Of a stretch of 64,000 nucleotides of DNA, positions 49,717 to 60,820 are shown in pieces. The translations under genes were made by a program, and so were the position numbers. A model generated the notes under the pieces. That model saw only the letters and a program-made list of their open reading frames with translations, searched no databases and was not told where the DNA came from. Origin of the DNA: Paraphoma chrysanthemicola (taxonomy: Eukaryota > Ascomycota > Dothideomycetes > Pleosporales > Phaeosphaeriaceae); contig JAGMWG010000005.1 in assembly GCA_020744225.1 (NCBI GenBank), positions 1,984,001 to 2,048,000 on the forward strand. Direction: 5' to 3'. How positions within the stretch are numbered: the stretch's first letter is position 1; every line of letters begins with the position of its first letter.

Positions 49717-50926
49717 GTTTAGTAACCTTTGAACTGTCTCAAAGAATGAAAGTAATTATCTTCTCGCGATTTCGCCGATGATTATGAAATTCGTCGCAAC
49801 TGATCGACGTGTAACATGGGTCTCAACCCCACATTTGATTGCGAGGGGCCGAGGCTCGACTTAGCATGGTCCGACTCGACTGTCCTGTCGACCTTATTTC
49901 GATTGAACTCTTCGAACCAAGAATAGCTACATCTGCTTACGGTGACTTCATGAATGTCAATGTCAAAAAGGTCTGAGGTTGTTGTAGCTGACGCCAGTAA
50001 AATCTTAGAGCTATATCCACATCGGGCTAGCCCCAAAGTCTCCACTACTCTTTTCTCCCTCCACCATTGCTGCTCTTCGTTCTTTATTCTTTCGAGCATT
50101 GTGGGGCTGGATTACAATGGAACGGCCTCGTTCGTGCGAATCAGAACTCAATAAGCGTGTCCATGAGTGTCAACATCTTATCCTAACTGATAGGATCAAT
50201 TCGATCCACCCGCGCTGAAGCAGCTTCCATGAACTACTACAACGCTACGCGGAAAATATGAGCCATAGCTAAAGGGGCGGATGCACTGAAGGGCAAGTTT
50301 TGTTCCGTCCTTCTGCAGTGTGTTCGTCCGCTAATCTAATCTCATACAGTCACGCAGTTCCTCCAAAGCTGATGAGACGTATCTTGGCTTTGCATCGTTC
50401 ACCTCTTGTCAACAGTAGAGCTAATAAATGCTTTGAGGCACTATATTTTTCAATTCATTCAACAATCGACCCTCGCTGAGAAGTACTGAGTGTACGGTAC
50501 GGCTTTCGGTCGTGAGCATGTGCCCCGTGGGCTTCACCACCTTCTAACTTCGCACGTCTGTGATGTCTACAAACCGATCCGACCACCAATTGCTTCATTA
50601 GTGTGCAGGTCGCATTTAAATTCTCGTGATGGCGAGCTGATGCACGGCGACTTTCCGTTCGCGCGCATGCTGAAAGCGTTTTTGACAAATATTCAGTCGA
50701 TTGATTGGTCGCGACTATCCGAACGCTTCGAGAACTGAGCCCTTTCCCCGCCGGAGCAGTGTCCGCCAGCAGTTAGCCTTGCTGTATGACGCCACATTTC
50801 ACAGAAGATGATCTAGAAGGACCAGAGTATGTAGCCGATGTCATTGCGACCGAAGCTACAACTATTTATCGTCGCTCTTGCGCCTGGAGTCATTTACCTA
50901 ATCGTAAGCCTCAGCACTTGAACATA
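49717..50926. other. intergenic between divergent GST genes
   Basis: About 1.2 kb separating the double-GST gene (minus) from the single GST (plus). A 105-codon minus-strand frame at 49,782-50,099 has no recognisable motif and is not called. The interval probably holds both promoters. Confidence 0.45.
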
Positions 50927-51634
50927 ATGCCACCCATTACGCTTTACTTTTTACAGGCCTCGCGTTGCATTCGCACAGCATGGCTGCTCGAGGAATTGGG
51001 ACTTGACTACGAACTCAAGTTCTCTGACCGGGTGAATCAGAAAGCGCCTGAAGCATTCAAGCTCGCGTCAGGCAATCCGTTGGGCAAATTCCCGACGCTG
51101 CAAGACGGAAAGCTCACCGTCATCGAAAGCGGTGCCATCAGCGAGTATGTTGTGCCGCCGTTCAAGACACACTCACATCATTCGCTGACATCTGCTAGCT
51201 ACCTTTGCGAGACGTATGACAAAGAGGGTAGACTCCTCCCAGCCGATCCCGCCCAGCGCATCAAAGTAAGACAATGGGTCCACGCATCCGAAGCCACGTT
51301 CTGCCTGCACGCGCTAGCCATCCTGTACGCACGGTGGAATATAAAAGATGCACCTGAAGGCACGATCGAGGCGGCCGAGAAGGGCATGTCTGCCAACGTG
51401 CAGAACGATCTCTCGTGGTTGGAGACCGAGCTGTCGCTCTCGCAAGGACAGTTCTTATGCGGCGATCATGTCACTGCAGCGGACATCATGATGCAATTTG
51501 CTGCAACATTCATTCTGGCGAGAGAGCTTGGTACGCAAGGGAAGGAGTATCCGAACATCCAGAAGTGGTTGAAGGCTTGCGAGGATACCGAATCGTACAA
51601 GCGCGCTGTGGCGAAGACGGGTCACAAGCTGTGA
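50927..51634 (+). CDS. glutathione S-transferase
   Basis: Two exons, 50927-51144 and 51199-51634, encode 217 residues. The 54-nt intron (GTATGT...GCTAG) is in frame, so an unspliced reading is open, but splicing gives ESGAISDYLCETYDKEGRL, matching fungal GSTs, instead of a disruptive insert. The N domain reads TLYFLQASRCIRTAWLLEEL, GKFPTL and ESGAI (the glutathione-binding cis-Pro and Glu-Ser). The C domain ends with GDHVTAADIMMQFA and PNIQKWLKACE. Residues before the chosen ATG (from 50,786) lack similarity and are excluded. It probably conjugates glutathione to electrophiles. It lies divergently from the double GST and upstream of the flavin monooxygenase. Confidence 0.88.
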   Translation: MPPITLYFLQASRCIRTAWLLEELGLDYELKFSDRVNQKAPEAFKLASGNPLGKFPTLQDGKLTVIESGAISEYVVPPFKTHSHHSLTSASYLCETYDKEGRLLPADPAQRIKVRQWVHASEATFCLHALAILYARWNIKDAPEGTIEAAEKGMSANVQNDLSWLETELSLSQGQFLCGDHVTAADIMMQFAATFILARELGTQGKEYPNIQKWLKACEDTESYKRAVAKTGHKL

Positions 51635-52067
51635 GAGGTGCAAATGCGCTACTGCATTGAGATAAATATCAATATAAAGTCAAGCTTTGATGTGGACTGA
51701 AAGTGCGTCCGACGCATTGTATGCAAGTTCGGATGGTGGGGAGCGCTCCCGCTTGAAATCCCCGAGAAAATCTCCCCGCATCTCCGCACCCACCCTGGAA
51801 CAATGTTCACCCGCCGAACGCTTTTGACCAAAGAGCCAATCTGCGGCTCGCCTGCAGGCTCGGGCGATTGATGCGGCTGGGCCGGCGGTAGATTTGATAC
51901 CCGCATATGCACCGAGAATAACCTCAAAGGTAACGCATCACGACAGCGCGACACGCAACGTGTGTTCCCATCCTCCCTTCCTCGCCAATACATCTGCCAT
52001 CAATGATAAATAAGACGCTTTCGATATTCACCGATTACCATCTTCAGGAACGCACTTGTTAAGTAGT
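51635..52067. other. intergenic, promoter of the monooxygenase gene
   Basis: About 430 bp with no coding signal; it contains the GST 3' end and the monooxygenase upstream region. Confidence 0.45.
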
Positions 52068-53467
52068 ATGGGCAGCATGTCTAAATCACTAGACGTCGTG
52101 ATAGTCGGCGCTGGACTTTCCGGGCTGGCAGCATCGATTCAATGTGCACTGTCAGGTCACTCGGTCACAGTCCTTGAAGGAGCAAGACAACTAGCAGAGG
52201 TAACAACGTTCACAATGTACTACGCAGGGAATCGAAGTGCTAATCCAGCTAGATTGGCGCTGGCCTTCAGCTCACACCAAATGCGACTAGATTACTTCAA
52301 ACATGGGGCGTGTACGACACTGTACGGGATCGCGTCTGTGAGCCTGTGGACCTCACAGTATACAACTACCAGGGCAAAGTACTTGCACATGAAGCGAACT
52401 TCGACCAAAATATCAGACGCAAGTATAACGCACCATTCTCGGATTGCCATCGTGTGGACCTGCAACAAGCACTTGTGGAGCGAGCAAGAGCGCTGGGCGT
52501 TGACGTTGTACTGAACGCGAAAGTCTCTAAGATCGACTTTGGCACGGGATCAGGAAGCGAAGCGACCATCACCACCGAAGCTGGTCAGGGCTATATTGCC
52601 GATCTCGTGGTGGGCGCGGATGGTCTCTGGTCAACATGCCGTTCAAACATGCTGGGCAGAAGAGATCCTCCACTACCCACGGGTGATCTTGCATATCGCA
52701 TTGTGCTCACAATCGATCAGATCCAGGATCCAAAGCTCCGGGAAATGGTCGAGAACCCAGCTTGTCGATTTTGGGCCGGTCCTGATGCACATGCTGTAGC
52801 GTACAGTTTACGAGGCGGCAAGATGTACAATGTCGTGCTGCTTGTACCAGATGATCTGGAAGAAGGTGTGGCGAGGACGGAAGGTAGTGTTGAGGAGATG
52901 AAGAAATTGTTCGACGGATGGGATCCAGTGTGAGTACTCTCGATTGGTTTTCACGAAGCCCGCCGTTGACGATGATCTAGCCTCACTCAATTCCTGTCGT
53001 GCGTCGACAAAGTTGACAAGTGGAAACTCATGCACCGCGAAGAAATGCCGTCTTGGATTAACGAACAGAATAACCTTGTCCTGATCGGCGACTCCTGCCA
53101 TCCAATGCTTCCTTATCTCGCTCAAGGTGCCAACTCTTCCATAGAAGACGGCGCAGTCCTCGGGCTGCTTCTGGCGCCCAAATACTTCAGCCAGAAGTCG
53201 CAACTCCCGGAGACCTTACAACTCTTCCAGCAGGTCCGAAAGGCGCGAGGTGAGGGCATTGTAAGAGAGACGTTCAAACAGCGCAAAGATTTCCACATGC
53301 GCAACGGCGAGGAGCAGGAAAGACGAGACAAATTGATGCTCGGCATGCTGGGGCATGAGCTCAAGGGGCCCTTCCCAAGTCGGTGGACATGTCCTGAGGT
53401 ACAGCCCTGGCTGTACGGCTATGACGCAGAAAAGGAAGTTGAGGCTGCGGTGGCTGGGCGAAAGTAA
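52068..53467 (+). CDS. FAD-dependent monooxygenase (salicylate-hydroxylase-like)
   Basis: Three exons, 52068-52199, 52253-52929 and 52981-53467, encode 431 residues. Introns of 53 and 51 nt have GTAACA/CTAG and GTGAGT/CTAG ends, and joining restores AEIGAGLQLTPNATRLLQTW and VLTQFLSCVDKVDKW. Class A flavoprotein hydroxylase motifs are complete: the Rossmann GAGLSG (residues 14-19), the DG motif in VVGADGLWS, and the GD motif in LIGDSCHPMLPYLAQGAN. NADH-dependent hydroxylation or decarboxylating hydroxylation of an aromatic acid is the usual family chemistry. The substrate is not deducible. It is cytosolic, with no signal or membrane segment. It lies downstream of the GST on the same strand, suggesting an aromatic-compound detoxification neighbourhood. 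Confidence 0.9.
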
Positions 53468-53744
53468 GACACCATGCGGGACGTTGCGATGGCTGCCTCG
53501 GAACTTTTACCAGAAAATCGAACACCATTGGCCCAAGTCAACTGTCTTAAACGTCGTAAACTTTGTTTTGCAAAAGCACTAACTGCCAAAAAAGCCCAAC
53601 GTTGCACCACATCCCATCGTGAAACACCTGACTCGCCTCAGCGCATGTACCTGCCGAGGCTCGTCTCAACGCTCGCTAGGATCCAAGTCGCCATCTTCCC
53701 CCAAAGGAACGATCATCCCGCAAAACCCCAGCGTTCATCCCCTC

Positions 53745-54235
53745 CGATCATTACAGGACTCCAGCCCTGCGACAGCCCATCCTTTTCGGACTCCGCCTGG
53801 ACCCGCTGACCCCATGTTACTGCCGAGGTGTGGGTCCGCAAGAAACGTCCATCGAGAAGGTCGCATCGGAGAATTGCTTGGCCTCGTCTCAACCAGGCAG
53901 AAGAAACAATGCCATCGATGTTTCGAAACTCGATCATGGTGCGCCTGATGTGGGTGTGATGTCAGCGTGCTCTAAGGAGCACTGGGATGGTGTGAGAATA
54001 TAAGGCAAGTGCTTGGGAGGAGAGTGAGGCATCGTCACCGCTTCAGCAGTCGACATCAGTCTTTCGTTCTTTGGGCTTTACACATTCGTTCTGTGTGCTG
54101 TGCACTATCATTCGCTTCTATCCAATCACATATTCATAACAACACGTCCATTTGACCATTTCAATTCTTCACGTTCAAGATGAAGCACACAACCACAACC
54201 CTCGTCGCCCTCGCTGGCATCAGCAATGCTATGCC
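53745..54235 (+). repeat. duplicated promoter and signal-peptide segment, copy 1
   Basis: Matches 55,636-56,128 in order: GAGGTGTGGGTC, CGCATCGG, AGAAACAAT, ATGTTTCGAAA, TATAAGG, TTTACACATTC, GTGCTG-GCACTATCATTC, then the coding start ATGAAG and GCTCGCTGGCATCAG. The duplication includes the first codons of both genes. Confidence 0.75.
53999..54005 (+). promoter_or_regulatory. TATA box of the cutinase gene
   Basis: TATAAGG, 181 nt before the cutinase ATG. The paralogous promoter has the same heptamer 189 nt before its ATG. Confidence 0.5.
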
Positions 54236-55215
54236 TCACCCACAATTTAGTCTTCCAGACTTCAGCATGCCTTCGTTCTCCATGCCCACCGGTCTTCCTG
54301 GCTCTGGCTCCGGCTCTGGTTTTGACTGGACCAGCCTGATCGGTGGTGGTAGCGGCAGCGGCAAAGTGCCCAGTCTGCCCGCTACTACGGGCGGAGGATC
54401 TGGCCTCGGGTCCGGCTTCGACTGGAGCAGTCTGCTCAATGGTGGAGGATCTGGTCTTGGTGGTACAAAGCCTGTCGCTACGCCGACTCAGACTGGTGTT
54501 GTTGCGGCACCCAGCCAGACTGGGTCGGCCGGCGGCAATACTGGCGGAGCGGGAACCATTGGATCGGCCTGCACGCCTCAGGCTGCCGGACGTGGAAGCA
54601 CGGAGAATGGTGTTACGACTGAAAGTTGTTGCACTGACATGACTGTCATTTTCGCTCGCGGTACAGGCGAGACGGGCAATGTAGGCACTGTTTCTGGTCC
54701 GCCCATGTTCAAGGCCTTAAGAACGAAGTTGGGCAATGACAGGGTGAAAGTTCAGGGTGTGGATTATCCTGCGTCTGCGGGTGTAAGTAATCCTCGAACC
54801 GCATGAACAGATTGGTGCGCGAACATCCAAGGTGCTGACAACACAACAGGGCAATGCCAACCAAGGTGCCGATGGCGGCGAGAAGATGGCCAAACTCGTT
54901 GCAGAAGCCCTATCTCAATGCCCCAACACCAAGATCATTGTATCTGGCTACTCCCAGGGCGGCATGGTGGTGCACAACGCGTTCAAAAACGGCCTCACCG
55001 CATCCCAGGTCTCTGGCGCCGTACTCTTCGGCGACCCATTGAAGAGGTCCGCCGTTGGTGATTTGCCCGCTGCCAAGGTCAAGCAGTTCTGCGGTACATC
55101 TGACACCATTTGCGGTGGAGGAGGCGATGGCGGGGCGACTGGTGGACACATCAGTTATGGAAGCAGCGCAGAGGCCGCTGCGACCTTTGCCATTCAGGCT
55201 GCTGGACTTGCTTGA
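54180..55215 (+). CDS. secreted cutinase with Gly/Ser-rich N-terminal extension
   Basis: Two exons, 54180-54782 and 54850-55215, encode 322 residues; the 67-nt intron has GTAAGT and AACAG and joins DYPASAG to GNANQGADGG. A signal peptide (MKHTTTTLVALAGISNA) precedes a long low-complexity stretch with two copies of a GSGFDW(T/S)SL unit. The cutinase domain follows. It has the nucleophile in GYSQGG (Ser236), Asp286 in CGTSDTIC, His301 in GGHISYG, and four or more cysteines for the family disulfides. The enzyme hydrolyses cutin or other esters outside the cell. Ordinary cutinases have a short pro-region, so the roughly 110-residue Gly/Ser/Thr linker is unusual and may act as a spacer or wall anchor. 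The start shares its promoter and leader with the gene at 56,070. Confidence 0.92.
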
Positions 55216-55635
55216 GCGGTGGCATTGATCTCGGGAACTAAGGAGACGGGCTGGCCTGCTAGATGATCATTCGCGGATAGTTATACTTTTGTTTGTACAT
55301 ACTTTCCTAACGACACTCCTTGGCAACTTCGATGTTTCGCACTTTAACCGCTTCTATATTTAGGTACCAATGCTTTACAGTGCGAAACAGCATGTAGAAA
55401 ATAAAACACCACTTGGGCATTGAATCACGTATCGGACCTGAAGCCGTACTTTTGGTTTTGGAAGAGGTGACTAAGGCTAAAAGGCAGACGTTGCGCCAAA
55501 ACAAGCTAGGTACACTTTGAAACACCAGACTCCCCCAACACTCCCATCGTCCGCATTCGCACCAAACTCATACCACGATACTTGCCACTTACGTCCGTAG
55601 ATCCCGTATAACCACGCTGTAAACCTTCCCTTTGA
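55216..55635. other. intergenic, cutinase 3' region
   Basis: No gene seen; runs into the duplicated promoter of the next gene. Confidence 0.5.
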
Positions 55636-56128
55636 CCATTATAGTACTGTAGTCCTGCGACACGCCGTCCAAGCTATTGACGAGGTGTGGGTCTGCAAAA
55701 AAGGTCCACCAAACACATCGCATCGGGCCAAACCCTTAGCCTCATCTTCAGTAACTAGACAGTAGAAACAATAACGCAAATGTTTCGAAAGGAGTTCTTC
55801 GTGGACGTCTAGCTGGAAAGACCTCTAGCTAAGGGGGCATCAGGGTAAAATGCTCTGAGCACCACAACATTGGTGATGTATATAAGGTACCTGCCTGGGG
55901 AGCAGTAAAAGGCATCGAGAAGACATCAAGTTGACTTTCATTCTTTCAATCTCCGAACTTTACACATTCATTCATTGTGCTGCGCACTATCATTCACTTT
56001 TATTCACGTCGCACTTCCAATCCGACTCACAACTTATCGACTTTGTCATTCTGACCCTTCACGCTCAACATGAAGTACTCAATTATCACGCTCGTTGTTC
56101 TCGCTGGCATCAGTAGTGCTCTGCCACA
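55636..56128 (+). repeat. duplicated promoter and signal-peptide segment, copy 2
   Basis: Partner of 53,745-54,235. Includes TATAAGG at 55,881-55,887 and runs through the ATG into CTCGCTGGCATCAG-AG-GCT. Similarity ends where the two mature proteins begin to differ. Confidence 0.75.
55881..55887 (+). promoter_or_regulatory. TATA box of the Gly-rich repeat protein gene
   Basis: TATAAGG 189 nt before the ATG, at the same relative place as in the cutinase promoter. Confidence 0.5.
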
Positions 56129-56783
56129 TCCGCGTCCTGACTATCCGGCTGCATCCAGCCCTCCCTCAGGTTACCCAGTTGGCAATGGCGGCGGCAACGA
56201 GCCCACTTATCCAGCTACTCCTGTCGAAACACCTGGCTCAGGCTACCCAGTTGATGGAGGCAGTGACGAAGAGCACAGTCCTCCAGCCACTCCCAGTGAA
56301 GCACCTGATTCAGGATACCCAGTTGGTGGAGGCAGTGGCGACGAGCCCAGTCCTCCAGCTACACCCAGTGAAGCACCTGATGCAGGATACCCAGTTGGTG
56401 GAGGCAGCGGCAACGAGCCCAGTCCTCCAGCTACACCCAGTCATCCGGCTACTCCTGGTGAAGCACCTGGCTCAGGTTATCCCGTTGGTGGCGGCGGCTC
56501 AGGATCTGGCTCAGGATCTGGTGGTATTGGATTAGGCCTTGGCCTTGGTGGTCAGGTCGGTGCAGGACTTGGCCTTGGTGCTGGAGCTGGCCTTGGTGCT
56601 GGAGTTGGCCTTGGTGCTGGTGGTCGGGTCGATGCTGGAGTTGGCGCTGGAGCTGGAGTTGGTGCTGGAATCAAAGCCGGCGCTGGAGTTGGAGTTGGCG
56701 CTGGATTAGGCTTGGGTCTACACACTCCCCTCGGCGGCGCGAGAGCTGGAGCTGGCATCGGCATCGAAAAGTCCTCGTGGTAG
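56070..56783 (+). CDS. secreted proline-repeat and glycine-rich protein
   Basis: A single exon of 237 residues. The signal peptide (MKYSIITLVVLAGISSA) matches that of the cutinase. It is followed by PHP, then about five units of a roughly 24-residue repeat built on SGYPVGGGSG, then EPSPPATPSEAPD. The last 90 residues are almost only Gly, Ala, Leu and Val (GLGLGLGGQ, GAGAGLGAGVG), ending EKSSW. There is no cysteine and no enzymatic motif. Such composition suggests a structural wall or extracellular-matrix protein, possibly with elastic or beta-rich packing. The DNA repeats behind it are likely to vary in copy number. Expression with the cutinase is likely from the shared promoter. The function is unknown. 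Confidence 0.75.
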   Translation: MKYSIITLVVLAGISSALPHPRPDYPAASSPPSGYPVGNGGGNEPTYPATPVETPGSGYPVDGGSDEEHSPPATPSEAPDSGYPVGGGSGDEPSPPATPSEAPDAGYPVGGGSGNEPSPPATPSHPATPGEAPGSGYPVGGGGSGSGSGSGGIGLGLGLGGQVGAGLGLGAGAGLGAGVGLGAGGRVDAGVGAGAGVGAGIKAGAGVGVGAGLGLGLHTPLGGARAGAGIGIEKSSW

Positions 56784-56961
56784 ACGGCGAAAATGCCGCC
56801 GCGATGCTCGCCACTCAGGCACTGGACTCACTTGAGGCATCGTGGTGGTGTTCGGACTGGAGAAGGAGACGGAATGGCCTGTTAGATTCTCATGTGCTAG
56901 ACACATTCACTTGTAATTACTTATCTCAACGACACTCCTTTATAATTCAATTCATCGCACA

Positions 56962-58015
56962 TCAATCGCCTCCATACTTGCGGACTAGTGCTGTCATCAT
57001 ACTTACCGCGCCGCCTTTGTAACCACCACCGAACATTGCGTAGTGGTTCAGATGATGATACAGCTCGTACAACTTTACGCGATCGTCATATTCGTCGACT
57101 GGCTCTGTCTTCGGACACAGCTCGTGGTACTCCTTGAGGAAACTGCCTCCAAACCCGCCAAACATCTTCATGATACCAAGCTCGTACTCGTTATGCGCGT
57201 AGCATGCCGAAGAGTCATATACCACGTCCTCGGGGTCACAGTCGGTGTTTCCAATTTTGCCTACGCTGGCATTGCCGCTCCACAAATCCCCGTGTACAAC
57301 CACAGGTGTGATACCTTTTCCATTGTTCAGATGATCATCTCCTAGCAAGCGCGGTACCACTTTTGACGCGGTGGCCTCAACGAGTGTGTGTAGCTCCTTG
57401 TCGCTACCATTCGACTTCTCGGATCGCCGAAGAATGAAACGCAGCCTATTCTCCGCATAGAACTCGGCCCAGCTCTCTGCGTAGCTATTATCCTGTGGCG
57501 TATCTCCACAGCATGTGGTCACGGGAAAGCCGAATTGAGGCTTGTCATAGCCATCGGGTATCGGCGCAGGTGTATTGTGCAGTTTCGCTAGCTTCGCAGC
57601 GAGCGATTGCGCTTTCGACGATTTCGAGGCAGATCGCGAAGTGAGGTGAAGAAAGTCGGTCACGAGGAACGATGTTTGTGGCTGCGACTCGAATCGGCCG
57701 TGGCCAAAGGATTGTGGGCAGAGCGTGGGTACGGCGGTGTGGATGGCTTTGAGAGACGCGTCTTCGCCTTATCGTGCTGTCAGCGCGTCAATGCTGTGCG
57801 CAACGCGTTATCCAAATGTAGTCACCTTGGAACATAATCTCTGCCTCCTTTCCGCTACCCGTCTTCATAAAGAAGGTCTTTTCGGTGCCATCTGAGAGCT
57901 TAGACACAATCTTCGATGTGGACGCCGAGCTACAGCCACCTCCGCCTGCGGAAGATACGCTGGTGGTCGCGGCGTCTAGACCGAGGAGCTTGACTACCGC
58001 GGGATCAAGCTTCAT
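56962..58015 (-). CDS. fructosamine/ketosamine-3-kinase
   Basis: Two exons on the minus strand, 58015-57826 and 57767-56962, give 331 residues. The 58-nt intron (GTGACT...GATAAG) joins EIMFQ to GEDASLKAIHTAVPTLC. The protein begins MKLDPAVVKLLG, has the phosphate-loop-like stretch GGGGCSSAST, and carries the kinase signature VVHGDLWSGN. A metal-site region follows (VVYDSSACYAHNEYELGIMK), and it ends HHLNHYAMFGGGYKGGAV. This is the FN3K family, which phosphorylates protein-bound fructosamines or ribulosamines and so triggers deglycation. The DSS in place of the more common DPS is a mild deviation. It is cytosolic. The stop lies 180 nt from the convergent Gly-rich gene. Confidence 0.9.
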
Positions 58016-59018
58016 TTCGAGTCGGATGATCTAAGCAACGCTGCGATAATGACGGGAACATGATGGACATCATCGCGAGATGGTTGTGTTAGGGTGTGTG
58101 CCTCGCGAAGCAGATGACGTCACGGCTCGACCGTCGCTACCATGCAGCATTCATTCACGAAGCAGAGACAACTATTGGATTCACTTGCTCGATTCAAGTA
58201 TCCCTAGATATAACCTAAAGCAGACGCAGCTATAATCATACGACTGCAGACCTCGGATGCGCCTGATCCCAGCTGCTCAGCCATCCTCATCTTGACACCC
58301 TACACATCGCCCGGCGTTGCCAACATAGGTAATCGCCTCATGGTCATCGACTTCCCCATGATAATAGTCGTTGGTGCAACACGCCCATCTCGTCCAGTTG
58401 GTGTAATAGTAGCCGTGTCCACAGCTGTAGTCCATCCGATGCCGGTACGATCACATGGTGTGGGTAGAGTACCTGCCCACTCTTAGTGAACGCATTTCCA
58501 CAGAGCTTGACAAAGGCTATGAGCATTGCTTACAGGTGATTGTAGGGGCGTAGTTCTCGCGTTCCAAGGAGGTCTCGTACTCGACTTCTGCTTTGCTTTG
58601 CTTTGAGTATCGATAGCGCTGTCGGCTTTTACATTTCACAGGTTTGCAGGGCGAGCCTGATCTTATGTCCAACAGCAGCCTGTCCAGCCTCATTTCTTGT
58701 TCTCACGCTGTTATATCATGGCCAAGCGTGCCAACACATACGCCACGACGCCACGACGCCACGACGCCACGGCCCCCCGTTGGAGAAATGGCCCCCATTC
58801 CCAGGGTGCTGCATAGCCTCGTCATCGCCTGGCGAGCCTGGTATGTGGCCTTGAGATCCGAAAGGGCACGACGGTCTAGTACTTGCGAAAAGATGGTGTA
58901 GCACACTGTTATCCCATTGAAAGAGCATATATACACAAATAGCCACCTGCTTGCTCAACCCAGGGTCTGAGAATACGCTCCGCCACAGCTTCAGAATGAA
59001 CTTCACTATTTGAACGCA
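58016..59018. other. intergenic with a short 8-bp tandem repeat
   Basis: No gene supported. Positions 58,743-58,770 contain about three and a half copies of CCACGACG. Part of the left end is the fructosamine-kinase promoter. Confidence 0.5.
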
Positions 59019-60354
59019 TCAATCACGACCTTTGGTAGCGGCCAGTCTAGCATTGTTAGCAAATGCGAGTAGTCTTCCCACATATGACTTACCAAACACC
59101 GGTCTCTCCTTCACTCGCTTCGTCAACACAATCTCATCGCCGGCTCGAATCAACTTGCCATAATCCTGCTTCGCGGTGTACGAATACTTGCCAAACACAG
59201 GCCCATACTTCCAACCCTTATCGACTCTTCGATCAGCGGCTAGCTTCTTCCACACCATACCTTCGTCACCCTCGGCTTTCTTTCCTGTCTTGTAGTCGAC
59301 AGTGATGGCTTGGCAGCGCCAACATGTGCCGCCAAACTCCATCTTGATACCGCCAGGGAAGACGACCTGCGCCCAGTAGTCCTCATCATACGGAGCCGGA
59401 CTGCCAGAGACGATGATGTTAGGCTAGAGAGTATACATGGTCAGCGCTCATCCCGAATCACGTCGTGATGAAGGAATACTTACACGGAACTTAGTAATGT
59501 CCATTTCCAATCCTCCTTCTAAGCGCGAGCTGACTTGATCATTCGACTCCTTGGTAACCACAAGATACTGTCCAATGTCCTGAAAGGTAATAGTCTCAGG
59601 CTGTGGCGTGAGTGCTTGTGGCAGAAACTTGCGGATAGGTGCAGTGTAGGGTGACCGCTTAGCCTGCGCCATCGCACCATTTGGAGCACCCGATCCCAGC
59701 ACGACGCGAGCATTGTTGCCAATATATGCAAGATGAGCTTCGAAGCCGAAATACTTGCTAAACCAGGTCGCAATCTCTTCACCCATGTCGTACGCATCGG
59801 TAGCGCTGCCGTGCAGGTCCAGATGGATCTTCTCTAGCCCGTTGACTTCTGGTCGCAGGGCAAACCGGATTTGGTGCTCTGAACCGGTCCAAGTGAGTTG
59901 TTCTGGTTTTGGGTTCTCGGGGCCGACTCTTGTAATGGTGATCATCTTCTTGCCGTCGACTTCTTCGATGACTTGCTTGAAAAGCACCATCTGTAAGTTG
60001 AAACCGCTATACATCGTCTCATACACCTTGATCTCTTTGGTCTCTGGATCGCGATGAATCTTTTCAAGACAGAATGTGCGATCGTTTTCGAAACCTTGTG
60101 GTCCAATCTTGCCGGCTTCGATGCGGATGCCGCCAAGACCTTTGATGGGGTAGTGCCATAGCTGAAGATGATGAGAATGTCGTCGCGCATAGTATACGAG
60201 AGATTACGACGATACTGACCTCTTCAATCTTCAATTTGACGTTCGTATCTACTGTTGTTTCAACCTTTTTATTCTGCATGTCGTACATCAGCAGCCCCAG
60301 CCCGAGTGCGGCAGCGCCCGAAATGGCGGCCCATTGAAGTTGGTCGGATGCCAT
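59019..60354 (-). CDS. MOSC domain protein (mARC/MOCO-sulfurase C-terminal type)
   Basis: Three exons on the minus strand, 60354-60220, 60161-59484 and 59423-59019, encode 405 residues. Introns of 58 and 60 nt have GTCAGT/TTCAG and GTAAGT/TCTAG ends. An N-terminal membrane segment (ISGAAALGLGLLMYD) precedes the MOSC N beta-barrel, which starts LWHYPIKGLGGIRIEAGKIG and FENDRTFCLE. The MOSC core follows with SPYTAPIRKFLP, FRPNIIVSG and GGTCWRCQAITVDYKTG; the conserved Cys of the molybdenum-binding site is within GTCWRC. The family binds the molybdenum cofactor and includes mitochondrial amidoxime reductases. The N-terminal anchor fits an outer-membrane protein of that type. The electron partner and substrate are not evident from the window. 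Confidence 0.88.
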
Positions 60355-60820
60355 CCTGAGAGCATGAAAAGAGAACTATACCCTGCCCATATACCTTTTA
60401 CACGCGGGAGTGGAAGTGGTCATGTCCTTTTATTATGTTGCACCCCCGCATATGAGATAAGGCGATCGGAAGCGGTTGCGCTGCCACTGAGTCGTACCCC
60501 GCTGCTACTTCTTCCAATCAGCTGCGCTGACAGCAACGCCCAAGCCCGGTCTTACTGAACAGGGTTCGCGAGACTGCCCAAATAATACAGCGGAACATGG
60601 CCGCGACCCGATCGGCGTAAAGCTGTAGCTTCCTCGTTATCGCTTCTCTTGGATCTTTTGGATCTCCCCTGTAGAGAAAGGGCCCGCAAAGCCGTGGCAT
60701 TAATCAATCTCGAAGAAGGAAACGAGCAAGGCTCAAAGGAGAGCGGGCGTAAGGATGATGTGGAGCTCAATCAGCATTCATTTTACCAGCTACATACACA
60801 GTCAGGGCGGGCCTTGACGC
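60355..60820. other. intergenic, no feature seen
   Basis: Promoter side of the MOSC gene and 3' side of the transporter gene. Confidence 0.45.

Noticed and set aside
49782..50099. 105-codon minus-strand frame between the GST genes
   Set aside because: No domain, unusual composition, and it lies in the shared promoter region.
54236..54640. Long frames antisense to, or in other frames of, the cutinase linker and the Gly-rich gene
   Set aside because: Low-complexity GC-rich repeats keep alternative frames open; the cutinase domain fixes the real frame.
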